64,000 nucleotides of DNA from Capniomyces stellatus (GCA_001661515.1 LUVW01000020.1:186001-250000), one strand, 5' to 3'; numbered from the stretch's first letter, positions 1-12,678 are shown. Made by a program: numbers and translations. The notes: generated from the letters alone by a model not told the origin.

Positions 1-592
1 TGATTTTTTTTTGGCAACCAATAACCTCAATTAATGCTGGAAGGTCTAATTGGTTCTTAAATCTTCTATTCGCATCACCAAGTACATCAAATGGAGACTT
101 CTTTTGGAAAAAAGTCTAATCGTTGTAGATTTTGGATTCCTTTAAGTTAATTGCACCATATTTGAAACTAAATTCAAATAAATTGAATAGTAATTGGTCA
201 GCCTCCAAAACTTGCAAAGATAAACTCCAGCAAGATTACAAAGTTGGGCTTTACACCTTTAAAATCAAAATTAACGGACAAGCTAGTCTGGGGAATATCT
301 TTTTATAATTTTAGAATTAACAGTTTGGCTTCCATTTGGTTGTTAACTTTGCAATAAACCCCCATTACAAAAATAGCAAATTTGGCCAAACTTGGAGAGA
401 TCAGCTTTAAAGACAGTTATTATCTTTTTCATTTCCTTAAAAAAATATACAATCCAAAGACAACTTTTAATTTCAAACAATTCAACAACAGTTGTCCTCC
501 TCCTCCCTATTTATTTAAACATACAAGTTGTCAACATCTTGTCTACAACATAATAACCAGTTAACGAAGCTAAAAGTGCACATTGAATAAGA
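1..592. other. Intergenic, left edge of window
   Basis: No coding region that I can support. AT-rich sequence with short runs of A and T and only small chance reading frames. It presumably contains the promoter of the zinc-ribbon gene that starts at 593, but no convincing TATA box or other motif stands out. Confidence 0.5.
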
Positions 593-1922
593 ATGTCTAG
601 AGTAGATGAATCTGCGAATTCGATTTCCAAGTTATTGCTTCAAGGATGGGTACAGCAGCTATTCAAGTATAAATAATACGTGTACCTTGTATTTGTCTAC
701 TCGCCATAACTCCAGAATGAATTTGATAAAACATCGAAAAGACAAAATGAATGTTTAAGATGCTAAAACGGCTACTTTTGATACAAAAATAGAAAATGCT
801 TGCCAAGAGCTGCAACGTTAAAGGGTGCAATGTATGTATAAATAACGCTACACGATAACAAATGAAGATAATTCCTGCGTGTTGCTGTTTACAAACGTTT
901 GTTTTTGTTATTTGAGTTTGAGTAAAATGTAACGAGATAACTTGACTTTACTAGAATCCATTGATGGAGGATCCAAAAACAAAGAGGGTGTTGTGTGTAA
1001 TACACGAGGATAACTACAATAATGTAGCAACACCGCCCATTGAAACAGCGCTAGACAGCGCAGGTAGTCACGTAATAGGTAGTTTGTCGAGACTTTTATT
1101 ACTTTTAAAAGTATTACTACAAATAAATCGAATCCAATTTAATCTGTTTCTGGGATACCTTTGGCGGCATTCTATCTAGTCACTAAAGCCGATTCTGGTG
1201 GTAGAGTAAGCGACGATATCGTAAAAGCGCGAAAATCTCAATCTGACTATGCGGGAAAAGAGATGGGAAAGTACTTGCTAGAAGGGTGGGCACTAATCGA
1301 CAAGACCTGTTCAAATGAATCGTGTTATGGTGTAAGTATATACTACTTTTATTATAAATCACTACTCTCTAAACTTTGTCTTGTGCATTATGAGAACTCA
1401 GCTAATAGTTTTTTTCCTGTTCAATGATTTATGAAATGTTTATGCGTTACGCAGATCCCGCTCATTAGGAACAAGAAAAGGATAGAAAAGTGCGTAGTTT
1501 GCAACTCCAGCTACATCAACGAAAGCGATATCAAGAATCTGGATAATGCAGACAGCATGTCGTTTATATCGGACACCAAGAAGGACAATGGAATGGTCCT
1601 ATCAAGTGTGCCATTAAATAGTGGGGCCGCTGGACTTTCTCAAATGCAGAACCAACAAGCTGAACCTCGCTCCAAGGATTTTGAGCACTCTGATATATCA
1701 GTAATAGAAAAAAAGGACGGTGAAGCCATGAATAAAATCCGCAGAGTTTGTGACAGTGCTAGGGAACATCATTCGCCATCGGAATATTGTGTTATACTCA
1801 ACAGAAAACTATACTATTTATTCGATGTTCTTGGAAAAACTGAAGACGTCGAAAAGATCGGATTGGTATGCGCGGCAATCGAGAAGTGCGCATCTGCCAT
1901 ACTGGCCTGCTCTAAAATCTGA
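593..1922 (+). CDS. ZNRD2: Tandem zinc-ribbon protein, ZNRD2/SSSCA1 (autoantigen p27) family
   Basis: About 274 residues. Inferred exons are 593-649, 793-831, 955-1063 (or to 1078), 1180-1331 and 1455-1922, all GT-AG with matching phases. The joined product carries two copies of the family's LLxGW...C...C...PL...CxxC module. Copy 1 reads LLLQGW, KMLAKSCNVKGC, NPLMEDPKTKRVLCVIH. Copy 2 reads YLLEGWALIDKTC, SNESCYG, IPLIRNKKRIEKCVVC. The last ligand of copy 1 is His where copy 2 has Cys. The C-terminal third is Ser-rich and then helical. The family is small, zinc-binding and poorly characterised; human ZNRD2 was first described as an autoantigen. The start ATG at 593 is chosen because it alone supplies the LLLQGW half of ribbon 1. 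The third donor is ambiguous: 1064 and 1079 both keep phase 1. Convergent with the tetraspanin. Confidence 0.8.
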
Positions 1923-2325
1923 GCATTGAAACTTCCAATCGACTTGTAGACACTATACTTTTCACTATTTCTGTTTAATTCACCCTAATCCCAACCAACG
2001 CGTTTAACTGATGTGTAGATTACTTTTTAGACTTGTTAGATAAAAGTGCATCAACTTTTAATGAAATTGTAAATGTGGCTTTAAAACATCTATGCCAATA
2101 GATCTGCAATTTATGATTCGTAGACAGCATTAGTTAATATTTTATTATACTCGAAACAAATTCTGTAACATAATTTGGATTGGTATATCCAAGGGATTAC
2201 TATAAGCCATAAATCAGTGTTACAGCACTATTGAATAAATTAATCGTATATATAATTATATATATGTATATGTAAGTGTAAGTGTACATGTAGATACAAA
2301 GCCCATTTTCAAGGGTTTAAACGAG
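1923..2325. other. Intergenic between convergent genes
   Basis: Shared 3' region of the zinc-ribbon gene and the tetraspanin. It is AT-rich, with a TATATATGTATATGTA stretch near 2255-2275. No gene is seen. Confidence 0.5.
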
Positions 2326-3172
2326 TTATTTGAAGCTTGATCGTATAGTCGTAGACGAGGAAATATCATTCAGGATAACCGTGTCCTTGTCCTCTATTGT
2401 CCCATGCGTCTTGCTTTTAAATAGTGCCATTCTTCTCTGCTTTTCAGTTTCAACCAGAGTGGAGATGCCCACCATGAACGAAAAGATGTCAAACAAACAG
2501 AACACAAATGTCAACATGTACACTTTAGTCAAATGGCTGTCTACATAATCGTGAACTGCTGTCAGGCACCCCACCAGATACTGAGGGTTGGGCAATCTGC
2601 ATTCTGGTGTCAGTTGAGATGGATAATCGCCTGGTCCCAAGAATCCACAGCATTTATTCTATGATAAAAAAAAAGAATGCATCGTAAGAACTACGTATTG
2701 ATTTTAAGCCAAAACTCCAAGCTGTAATTTTGGGTTTTTATTAAAAGAAGAAAAAAATTACCTTTTCTTGGAACATTGATTTGATTGCTTCCGAATATTG
2801 ATATCTCCAAACACCAGCAAACTCTGTCGATAGCTGCAAGGTCCTGACCCATATAATAAACGCTATCACACCTCTGGTAATGAATATGGTTGCAACCAGC
2901 CAGTTGAATACCACTATCCATTTCCTCCTGTTTATAGGACTTAGATATCCTACAGACCCTACAATTGTGCTGACGAATGTCACCACTCCTAAAACCGCCA
3001 GTGTGTAGGAATGCCCATTATAGAATAAAATAAATTTTCCATCGATGTCCTCCGACTTTAATGAATAAATACCGAATATTATGAAAATAGACCCTATTGT
3101 TATGTATATAACCATAGATGTGCAGATGTACACTGTCAGGGATCTGCTATACTGGGGTGGTGTGTTATCCAT
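2326..3172 (-). CDS. Tetraspanin
   Basis: 247 residues in two exons, 3172-2762 and 2658-2326 (intron 2761-2659, phase 0, GTAATT to TAG). Four hydrophobic segments lie at about 12-36, 56-77, 86-108 and 184-207. The large loop between segments 3 and 4 has the diagnostic CCG at 140-142, formed just after the splice junction, plus Cys157 and Cys168, which would complete the disulfide set of a tetraspanin large extracellular loop. The short, polar C-tail ends SSSTTIRSSFK. Tetraspanins organise membrane microdomains; in fungi some (Pls1, Tsp2/3 types) act in infection structures or cell-wall integrity, but I cannot assign a subfamily. The plasma membrane or endosomes are the expected location. Length and topology are normal for the family. 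Confidence 0.88.
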
Positions 3173-4853
3173 CCTGCTGCTACTGCTGCTTTTACGTTTG
3201 TTCTAGAACAGTGAATGTTGTGTTTTGAAAGAATTGTTGGGGAGGGGATAAATAAGAGTATAATTTTAGTTGTGATTCTGTTGAGTTGGTTTGGGTTTGT
3301 ATGGTTACATTGATTAAAGCGAAAACTGTTTTAATAAAAAGGATTACAAATCATTTAATAATCACACTTTTTATTTACAATTTGACTGTTTATTAATTCG
3401 TTTACTTGCTTTTTGCATACCTTTTACTTTTATACATATCTTGGGTGTTGTAGACCTTACTCTTATTTTCTATTAATTTATTACTCAAACTGACACTTAT
3501 TTTTTGTTGATATTGAAGTCGACACTTTTTTTCTTCTTTGTTGCTGGCATTTTATCATGGCACCTGAATTCTAATGCCATTATGGTGATACTTGATGTTC
3601 TCAAAAACGAGTTGTCGACTTTTACAAGTATAATCTAGTATAATGCTGATAAAACAGTTGAGCTTACGAGCAAAGTAAACCATGTTCCCAATATAACTCT
3701 AACAAGGCTAGTGTTCGTAGATTCAACAATTGCTGTATATTTAAAACGAAGGGACCTTTATCCCACAACGCTAACAATCACCAATTGTCTAAAACCAGCA
3801 TTACAAAAACACTTGATACTAGGCAATTGGATCAATATACCTTTTTCTACAATCAATCATTTCGATATCACCAAACTTGTACATAGTTTTATAAATGGTA
3901 TTTAAAAGCCACAAATATAATCTTACATACAAAAGTTGGATGATGACACGGTGTTGAATTATTTTAACCAACATTAAGAATATGCTGAACTAAAGGATAT
4001 AACCTTTTTTTTCCTAAGGAAAAAGGTGAATCAATTCGAGAATAGCGCTAGAAATTTCAATAATAATAAAAAGAAAATAGCGCTAGATAATGAAACAATT
4101 AGATTTATTGTTTTGGACAATACTCAAACATCATAATACTATAGCAGTTTGGTTTAATAATACAATGGTATCTGAATTCGACATTTACAGCACACAGCAT
4201 ATAGAATACATTAAAGTCTGAAAACTGGAGTTTGACCAATAGACAATTAGACTGAATCAAGTTTAGTTGTATCAAGTCGACCATATAAGCAACAGACTTA
4301 CAAAGAAAGAAGCTACTTTCTATACCAACCAAAGCTTCTCTCTAAACCAACCAAGGCTTCTCTAGTTTAATTAAAGATAAAGAGCTTGCTGAAAACGGAT
4401 TAATCCATACAGATAATCACACAGTTTAGCATATTTGGTAGTGTTGATTGAGACTGTTTATATGGTGGGCCAACACAACGTCACAACCGTATTTGCTCTG
4501 CGATTAGATATATATTACCTAGACTGACATTAACTACGCTTGACGTGGTTAGACTAAACTAAATGTTATTGACAGTATTAGCATATGATGATCTATTATA
4601 CTTTTAAGCCAAGAGTATTTTTTTTCTCTTTGATATGTTGTAAACAAAGCGGCAATTAATGTGGCCCATGTGCTGCAAATTGCCCAACTTGGTCGGCTTT
4701 TGGCATACAAATTGGAAAGATGTAATCTAGGTCTCTTGAACTCCTTTCCCAATAACAACACGTAGTAGTAAGGTTAAGAGAAAGCACTATTAATTGGCAT
4801 GATCAATAGCATACCTTTATTTGAACTTTAATCAAAAAAAAAAAAAAAAAAAA

Positions 4854-4854
4854 N
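4854..4854. other. Ambiguous base in poly-A
   Basis: One N inside an A run, most likely a base-calling or assembly uncertainty. Confidence 0.9.
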
Positions 4855-5380
4855 AACTTTAAACAAAAAAAAAAAAAAAAAAGAGCAAACAAACAAATTT
4901 ATAAACAAATGGTGCTTGTTGAATTACCACACCACAGCACTAATTTTAGGTTTGAGTATGAGGGAAACAACATTTTTATTCAAAAATAAATAAACACAAG
5001 AACGTTACGCAAAAAACAGGCTAAATGTTAATCACTAACTTTCAGCCGAATATGACTTTTCAAAGCAAATTAAAAAAGAGAAACTAGATACAATAAGAAA
5101 AGTAGCTCAAGTGATGGATAAACTTGGCGAAACCGAAAAGTAATGAGCAAAAAAAAAAATACCTAAAGAGCATTCTGATTTAAAAAGTTCAGCACCAAGT
5201 TTAAAATAAAACAATATCAACAAATCGTAACAAATACCAATCAAGCATAGCACATAAAGTAATGCAAAACCAGAATAAATAAAAACAAAACAAACAAAGA
5301 GCATTTAGAAACAAGTAGACATATAGAATCGGCAATTGTAGGAAGCTTTTTTTCGTTCCATTTTCCTTTTATTTGCAAAA

Positions 5381-5389
5381 TATATAAAG
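5381..5389 (+). promoter_or_regulatory. Possible TATA box of NTE1
   Basis: TATATAAAG lies 34 bases upstream of the ATG at 5415. If it works at the usual 25-30 base spacing, the mRNA would start almost at the ATG, giving a very short leader. It may equally be chance in AT-rich DNA. Confidence 0.3.
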
Positions 5390-5414
5390 TGGGGAGGGTG
5401 GTATAGCCATAATA

Positions 5415-8400
5415 ATGAGCAGGCACACAAGAATAAGCAGAAATGTGTTTATTTTTGTGCTTTTGACGATAGTAGTGCTAAGCATTATAGCAAGCAGTTT
5501 GGATTCAGACGCACATGAAGACCAAGAGTTTCTAAAAGACAGCAACAGGAAAATAACTATTCAGAAAATTAAAACAGAGCTGGAGGCAGAGAAATGGAAA
5601 ATACAAGGGTTTCTCGATAAATACCTTGGGTTGATTTTTACGAGAGGTGTAGTTCGAGTACTGTTCGTTGCTTTGGAATATATGACCAATATATTTTTAA
5701 GGTTGCTGTATTTTTTATTGGTTATCTCAAGGGTTCTGTTTGGGAGCTTTAAGGCTGGGTTGCTGACTATCACAGTAGCGGCAATATTTATAACATTTAT
5801 AATAAGAACGCAATGGCTACCGAGATACTATAAAACAAAAGATATAGGACCCAGAAGTACAGAGAACATAAACTTGGCAAACAACTCAGCACAAGCGTAT
5901 GAAATAAATTTAGACGAGCTTGAGTTTGAGGAGGAGGAGGAGGCTATGTACAATATGGGGGGTGGATTTGGAAGAATACTGAACAACAAACTGTATGAGC
6001 GGAGGGAACACACATCCAAGCATGGTGGCAAGAAAGGCAAAGATAGAAGAGGCGGGGTTGACCGTGAAACAAGCATAGGCTTAGGAGTGAGTTTTCTTGA
6101 TACCTTTTTAAAGAGCATACAGATATTTGGATACTTGGAAGATGCGGTATTCTATGAGCTATCACGACAGTTGCAAACCCAAAGGGTGTTGGCGGGTGAA
6201 AGGATCTATGGAATTGAGAACCAGAACGACTTTTGCGTTGTGGCTGAAGGGAGTGTTAATGTGTTTGCAGTGAACGACCGGGGGTCAAATAGCGTGGTTC
6301 GGATGGGTAGCAGGAAACATAAAGAGAAAAAGTATGGACTATTCGATGGGGTATCGGGCGTGGGCTATGGCGATGGCGATGGCGGAAACGAGGGAATGAT
6401 GGCCCAAAGTCCAGACAGTGACAAAAGTGGAGAGTCGGGTATTGATGGATACTACTCGAGTGGGTTTGAGTTGGAAGGAGGAAAGGAAGCAAACCAATTA
6501 CTTCGGAAAGTGGGGCCGGGGAGTATACTAAGCAGCTTGCTACAAATTCTGCAGATATTTACGGAGCCAATTGAAAACGCAAGAACTGAGACTGAAGCCA
6601 ACAGAGGCAAGAAAAAGACATTTATAATAGGTATACCGACAGAGGATACTACGTTAGCGGTTATACCAGAAAAGGCGTTTAGGCGGGTTCGAGACAAGTT
6701 TCCGCAAGCGGCGGCCCAGATGGTCCAGGTAATACTTACAAGGCTTCAAAGAGTAACGCTTGTGACTATGCAGACATATTTGAATGTTAAGGAGGAGGTG
6801 TTGATATTTGAGCTAAGGCTTGGGAAATCATCGATGCGGGTTGGTGGGGCAGCTAGCGGAAATGAGGAAAGGTATGGCGAGTATAGGGCAAAAAACGAGT
6901 ATGAATCGGGCGTGTTAATGGAGCAAACAGGACACAAGATACTACAGCTATGTTTGGAGGAACAAAAGGAGAGAAGGGATAAAAGGAGGCAGACGCAAAA
7001 GGGGGAAAAGGTAAAAAGTGCACGGGAAAAAAGCGCGGGGATAAGAGGGGGCAGCTTTGGCCAGGCGGGGTGGAGTGATTTGGAGGGCAACTATGTTAAA
7101 GCAAAGAAAGAGGTTATAGGGAATAACTTGGGGCTAAATTTGTCACACAAGCTGCTAGACGACTGGTCGATAATCAAAATGGATGAAATCGCGTTAGAAA
7201 ACTTTGGGAGAATCCATGGAGCAAAGCTGCTAAGAAAAAGACACACTTTGTCAAAAGTTCACATGAAGGCAGATGGGCTAGAGTCACTGGGCAGAAGCAA
7301 TGATGAGGAGGTGGCAAATAGGAAAAGCAAGGCAAAAGCAAGAGAACAGGTAACAGAAGATGAGGACGACGCATGGCCAGTGCCCAGTGTGTTGGAGCTA
7401 CGACAGTTTAAATCAGAGGCGATAGACCGGATGATAAAAGCGTTAGGGATTGAGGTTGAAGAAAACCGGAGCCGGGAGGAGCTGATGGTTCCAGCGCCAA
7501 ACTCAGCAAGGCAGAATAAACACGGTGACACACCAAGTCCAGCACCACACAGTGGGAGTGAGTTTGGTGATGGGAAGAGGGATTTGGTGGGTAGGGCGAT
7601 TCCGATATTCCCAAGAATCGGGGTGCATCGACCAGCAGCCTCGGTCTCAGCCTCAGCCTCAGTCACAGGCTCGCCTCTAAGTGGCAACCAAAGCCCAAAG
7701 TTGACAAAAGAAGAGACCAATTTTTTAATGGCAGGTTTCCAAATCATATATGTTCCAAACGGAAAAACAATAATTAAACAAGGGCAAAGGCCAGAGGGAA
7801 TTTTTTTAGTTCTGGACGGGTATCTGGAGCTGTTGGAAGTAAAAACAAACGGGATTTACGAAGCGCAGCACAGTAACGTGTCAAACAAAAGTGCAGAAAC
7901 AGATCTACAATGGAACTCCAAATTGGAGCTGATGTCGATTGAGAAGACTGCCGAGGAGATGACACGGCTTGCATTCGAAGTTCAAATGTCGCTCGATGGG
8001 CTGGGTGGTACTGGAAGCACAAAGGCAGGAAGCGAGGCTAAGAATGGCCAATCGAGTTTGCCAATTAATACGGTAAGACGATTGTTTAAGTCGGTTGGTT
8101 TATTTTGGTCGAAATGATTTCTTCTAGTATAAAATATAGTAAAATTTCAAATTAATGTGGAACAATTGTGTATGTAGAAGAAAAATGTAGGGACCTATAA
8201 CACTTTGGCTACTAAGGGAGCGGCGGGCTTTGGAATGGCCAACCATGCTGATCGTTTGGATTTAGGAGGCTTGGGTAGGTTTGATGACTTTTACGGTAAG
8301 AGGGAATTAAACCGAAGCACAAAAGGAAATGATGAATTCTTCTCAAGCTCAAACTCAAACTCAAACTCAAACTCAAGTCCAAGTTTAAGTTTAAGTTTAA

Positions 8401-11400
8401 GTTCAAGCCTCAACCAAAGTTACTTTACGAGAACTGGCGACCAAGCTGGGTATAGTTATAGAAGTAATAAAGGTAGTAAAGGTAGGGAGAATAGGAAAAG
8501 AAAAAGTTATGGAAAAAGTCGACATCTAGTTGGACAGGGGGGGATTGTGGGCTATTTTGCATCGTTGGCAGGTATGACTAGCAGTGTTACGGTGAAAGCA
8601 GCGGGCAGTTTTGGGTCAAATGAAAAGAGAACGGAGGTTGGGCAAGGAGTGCTGCTGGGGTACTTGCCTATAGCGAGTGTTGAAAAGCTGATGTATCAAT
8701 CGCCAAACATCCTTATGAGTCTGGCGCTGAGAGTGTCAAAGAGCCTGACACCGCTGATGCACCACATCGACTATGCGCTAGACTGGCAAAGACTTCGAGG
8801 AGGAAAGCTGGTGTATAGAGCTGGGTCAAAAAGCGACGCGGTGCATGTTGTCCTGTCAGGGAGACTGAGAGCTATCTCTGAGAGCATAAGAAGCAGTACG
8901 GTAGGCGCAAACTCGACGACTTTGGCAGAATACGGGTTTGGAGAGTCGGTGGGGGAAGCAGATGTGCTGGGGGGAGATGAAAGGAGTTTCAGCCTACACA
9001 CGATCAGAGACTCGGAACTTGTATGCATTCCAAAAACACTATTTGCGATTCTGGTGGCGGCGTACCCCAAGCTGACGTTTCACATGTCGAGGTTGATTGC
9101 AGTCCGAATGTTGCACCAGATGAAGCAGCAGTCAGCACAGGTACACTACCCATCGCTATGGGGAAACAAACCTTCACAAGTGGCAAGCGGGCTCGCAAAC
9201 GCGAATCAGGCGATCCAGGCGGGGCAGCCACAACCACAGCCACAGACACCTGACTTGGGCCACTATAACACAAATCTAAAAACAGTCTGCATTCTTCCTG
9301 TAAACGACGATGTGCCTATTAGAGAGTTTGCAGCAAGGCTCCACCAATCGCTGGTTGAGTGCATAGGGCCCGACTTTGCAGTGATAGAAAGTTCGTCGGT
9401 GATAAGGAACGTGGGCAGAAAGGCCTTCACCCGGTCAGGAAAGCTTAAAACTCAGTCTTGGCTGGCCGAGCTGGAGGAAAAGAAGCGGATGCTGATCTAT
9501 GTTGCTGACGCTGGGGTCAAATCGCCTTGGACTTTACGATGCATCTGCCAGGCCGACTGCATACTGATTGTGGGACTTGGGAGTGGCGAGCCCAGCATTG
9601 GGCCTTATGAGCAGTTGGCGTTGGCCACCAAGTCTACTGCCAGAAAGGAGCTGGTGCTCCTGCATCCTGAACGGCAGTGTCCGCCTGGGTCTACAAGGAT
9701 CTGGCTACGCCAAAGACCATGGATCCACGCTTACCACCATATCCAGCTATCGATTCTGTCAAACATTTCTCATAGAAAAATGTTTTTGTTTTCTGACCTG
9801 GTTGGCAATAGTCAAACTCAAAGCAAAACTCAAACTCAAACACAAACTCAAACACAAACTCAAAGCAAAATTGTCACCTTAAACACTGTATCCAAGAAGG
9901 AAAACGCAGGTTCTAGCGGGGTTTTGAACAGAATATTTGCCTGGCTAGGCGATCGCCAACACTCTGCTGGTAACGGAGCTGATCCACGCACTAGCATTGA
10001 TGCTACAAACGGGTCCAGGAATGGGTCTAACTCGGGCGGACTAAGAAGCAAAAGCGCGTTTAACCTAACCCTACCTACTCTAACATCCAGAGTCTTGCCT
10101 GGCACCAGTCTTGGAAAAGCCACACATGGCGCGATAAGCCACATAAAGGGACGGTTTAAAAACTACTACACAAGCTTGCTTACATCGGGACAAACTGTGA
10201 TCCCAACCACTTACCAAAGCCAAAGATCCGACTTTGCAAGGCTGGCCCGCCGTCTATGTAACCAATCTGTAGGCGTAGTGATGAGTGGCGGTGGTGCAAG
10301 AGGGAATGCGCTGCTTGGTGTGTTGCGCGCATTTGAGGAGGCAGGAATACCGATTGATATGATAGGAGGAACAAGTATTGGAGCATTTTACTCGGGGTTA
10401 TATGCCGGTGACCCTGACAGCGTGGCCATCTATGGAAAAGCAAAGTTGTTTTCCCACTTTATGAAGTCGATGTGGAGAACAATTCTAGACTCAACGTGGC
10501 CAATATTGTCATACACAACCGGAAACGAGTTCAACAGAGGACTGTGGAAAGTTTTTAAAGAGACTGAGATTGAGGATCTGTGGCTACCTTTCTACTGCGT
10601 AAGCACAAATGTCACTCACTCGTGCCTGGAGTTCCACACAACCGGGTATCTGTGGAAACAGTGCCGTGCCAGCATGTCGCTGTCAGGCTTCCTCCCGCCA
10701 ATGTGCGACTCAAACGGTTCGATGCTGGTCGATGGTGGGTATTTAGACAATCTGCCTGTCGACTACATGAGACATGGGCTCGGTGCAAGCACTATTTTTG
10801 CTATCGATATAGCAGGCGAAGACGATACAAGCCCAGTGTACTACGGCGAGGCTGTTTCTGGCTTCACCGTCATACTAAACAACCTCAATCCATTTAGAAA
10901 GTACTGGATCCCAAGCATCTCCGACATTCAGTCCCGACTAGCCTACGTCTCCAGTGTCCAAACCCTTCGCAGCTCAAAGCAGCTCAAGGGCGTTATCTAC
11001 GCAAAGATCCCCCCAGGCAATTTGGGCGTTTTGGAGTTCAGCAAGTTCAATGAAACCTACCAAAAGGGCTATAAATACGCCAAGCAGTGGGTCATCGCAT
11101 GGAAAAAGAGCCCCAACGGCAACTTGTTGGATCGCTGGGTTGCTCCAAACACAAAACCATCCACCACCAATGGCTACAGCAGGAGAACAAGCGACCTCAA
11201 AGGCAAACATAACCACCAAAAGTACGTGTCTAAGCCCAGCCGGTCAAGATCAAACGTTGTTATTGCCTCGCTTAGCAACAACGAGAGCAACCTAATCGAC
11301 TCGTTTAATAACTCGGAGTCTGACACTAATACTGCTGACCAAGACTCTGAGGGCTTTAGTGCCGCCCGAGTAAACAGTAGACGCAACCTGAAGCACCGCC

Positions 11401-11729
11401 TTAGCCCAAAGAAGGCCAACGCAGATGTCTCACTGGGTTACCAAAGCTCTGTTGAAGAGTCAAACACCGACGACTCGCCATTCTCTATCAACAACCCACA
11501 CCATACATCCAGCTATAAAAATATCCCCAGCTCGAGTAGTAAGCCTACACGTAGTTCCAGGTCCAAACCCAGAGCGAACTCAAACTCAAAGTACAATAAA
11601 TTGGATATCGAAGCCGCCCCCAACAAAAGTAGGAGGTTGGGCAGTGTGAAAAACGCTTCTCAGATTGACTTTGAAAATCTAGCAAGTAGAAATTATGTCA
11701 TCTACTCGAGAGCACTATCGGATGTTTGA
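5415..11729 (+). CDS. NTE1: Lysophospholipase NTE1 (patatin-like, cyclic-nucleotide-binding-like domains)
   Basis: About 2069 residues in two exons, 5415-8072 and 8178-11729 (phase 0, donor GTAAGA, acceptor GTATGTAG). NTE1/neuropathy target esterase hydrolyses phosphatidylcholine and lysophosphatidylcholine to glycerophosphocholine at the ER. Hydrophobic segments occur at about 11-29 and 80-136. Cyclic-nucleotide-binding-like folds lie near residues 240-300, 755-815 and 1070-1180. The patatin domain has the glycine-rich SGGGARGNALLG oxyanion loop, nucleophile Ser1619 in GTSIG and partner Asp1738 in DGG, so the catalytic dyad is intact. It is longer than typical fungal NTE1 because of low-complexity inserts: charged linkers in exon 1, hexamer-encoded Ser/Asn/Leu and Gln/Thr repeats in exon 2, and a Ser-rich C-tail. 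The acceptor at 8190 is rejected because it breaks the frame. ATG 5415 is the first in frame and precedes a membrane anchor. Confidence 0.93.
7641..7665 (+). repeat. CTCAGC hexamer repeat inside NTE1
   Basis: Short tandem TCAGCC units encode alternating Ser and Ala in a linker before the second nucleotide-binding-like domain. Confidence 0.7.
8342..8409 (+). repeat. Coding hexamer repeats in NTE1 (TCAAAC, then AAGTTT)
   Basis: Two adjacent hexanucleotide arrays, about four TCAAAC units and then about three AAGTTT units. They encode Ser-Asn and Ser-Leu dipeptide runs near the start of exon 2. Length changes would stay in frame. Confidence 0.85.
9811..9868 (+). repeat. Coding CAAACT/CAAACA hexamer repeat in NTE1
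   Basis: Imperfect hexamer array encoding a Gln-Thr run with Ser-Lys interruptions, upstream of the patatin domain. Confidence 0.85.
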
Positions 11730-12678
11730 TCTGTGATCGTTTAGTCCCCCCCTCCTCCTCCTCCTCCTCCTCCTCCTCCTCCTCCTCCTCCTCCATCGCC
11801 CTTTATTCCTTTTTCTTCTTTTTTTACTCTACTTATTGATACCAGTTTGCCCAGAAAATCTATAAGTCGCCTTTAATTTCTGTTTTATTTTATTTAGTAA
11901 ACCGGATTAACTTTACCAATTTAAAATGCAACATATCCATTTTGGTTTGATACTCCCATCAAGTGTGTGGACTGTCAAAGTGGAGAGCGACCTTCTACAC
12001 TTCTTTAATATACAAACGCCTCAGTAATTAAACGCATAAAGAATGTGGCTTGAAGATCATTTATTGTACTTTTTGGGCATCGATTATACTTTCTGGCGTT
12101 AATTGTGCAAAAGTACAATAGACTCTTTATATTGTATTTCAGCACATTGGCTAACACAAACAACAGTGTATTGATCCGGATAATTTCATTTTGGTTTTAC
12201 TTTTCTAGTGTTTAACTTTTATCACTGCTGTACTTTACGCTTATTTCGGCTCTAGTATTAAGGCGTGAGGTCACTTGCGTTATTTCTCTACTTGTTCTTC
12301 TACTTTGCGTTTCATTAGTGATATATACAACCTTTTAAGCTCAAACGTCTTTTTCTTTACTGTTACTAAACAAGATCTGCTTTACTTTACCAAGAAAAAA
12401 AGGAGGTAAAATAGGTAAGCATTAGGTAATAATTTGTTGTATTTACGTAACACGTTGTGTTTATACGCTAGAATGCAGCTTTCATTTTGAGCGTTCTTAC
12501 GTTTACTGGCATCTAGAATAAATTCTGACAAAAAGTAAATAGCAACTTTATACGTTTTTATCAAGGAGCTTCTTGACAAGGCATACTTCAAAATACGGAC
12601 TTGGTAAGTGTAGTTAACACAACCACCTTCGCCCCCCTTCTTTCAACTAGACTGGGACTAGATTTACTTTGATTTATT
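11730..12678. other. Intergenic, NTE1 3' region to next promoter
   Basis: Begins with the CTC microsatellite and is otherwise AT-rich. A small minus-strand frame at 12382-12591 has no family features. No gene called. Confidence 0.5.
11746..11794 (+). repeat. (CTC)n microsatellite in NTE1 3' UTR
   Basis: About 14 CTC units preceded by a C run, starting about 16 bases after the stop codon. The transcript would carry a pyrimidine-only tract. Confidence 0.9.

Larger units (their letters stand above)
3173..5414. other. Intergenic, 2.2 kb
   Basis: Separates the divergent tetraspanin and NTE1 genes. It is AT-rich with two long poly-A runs (about 4834-4853 and 4866-4881) around a single N at 4854. 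Frames at 3711-3905 and 4105-4332 have no recognisable motif and AT-driven composition, so I do not call them genes. Confidence 0.5.

Noticed and set aside
8178..8204. NTE1 as two separate genes (breaks at 8117 and 8205)
   Set aside because: The first frame ends only because it reads into an intron, and the second lacks an ATG; a phase-0 intron 8073-8177 joins them and the domain order matches NTE1.
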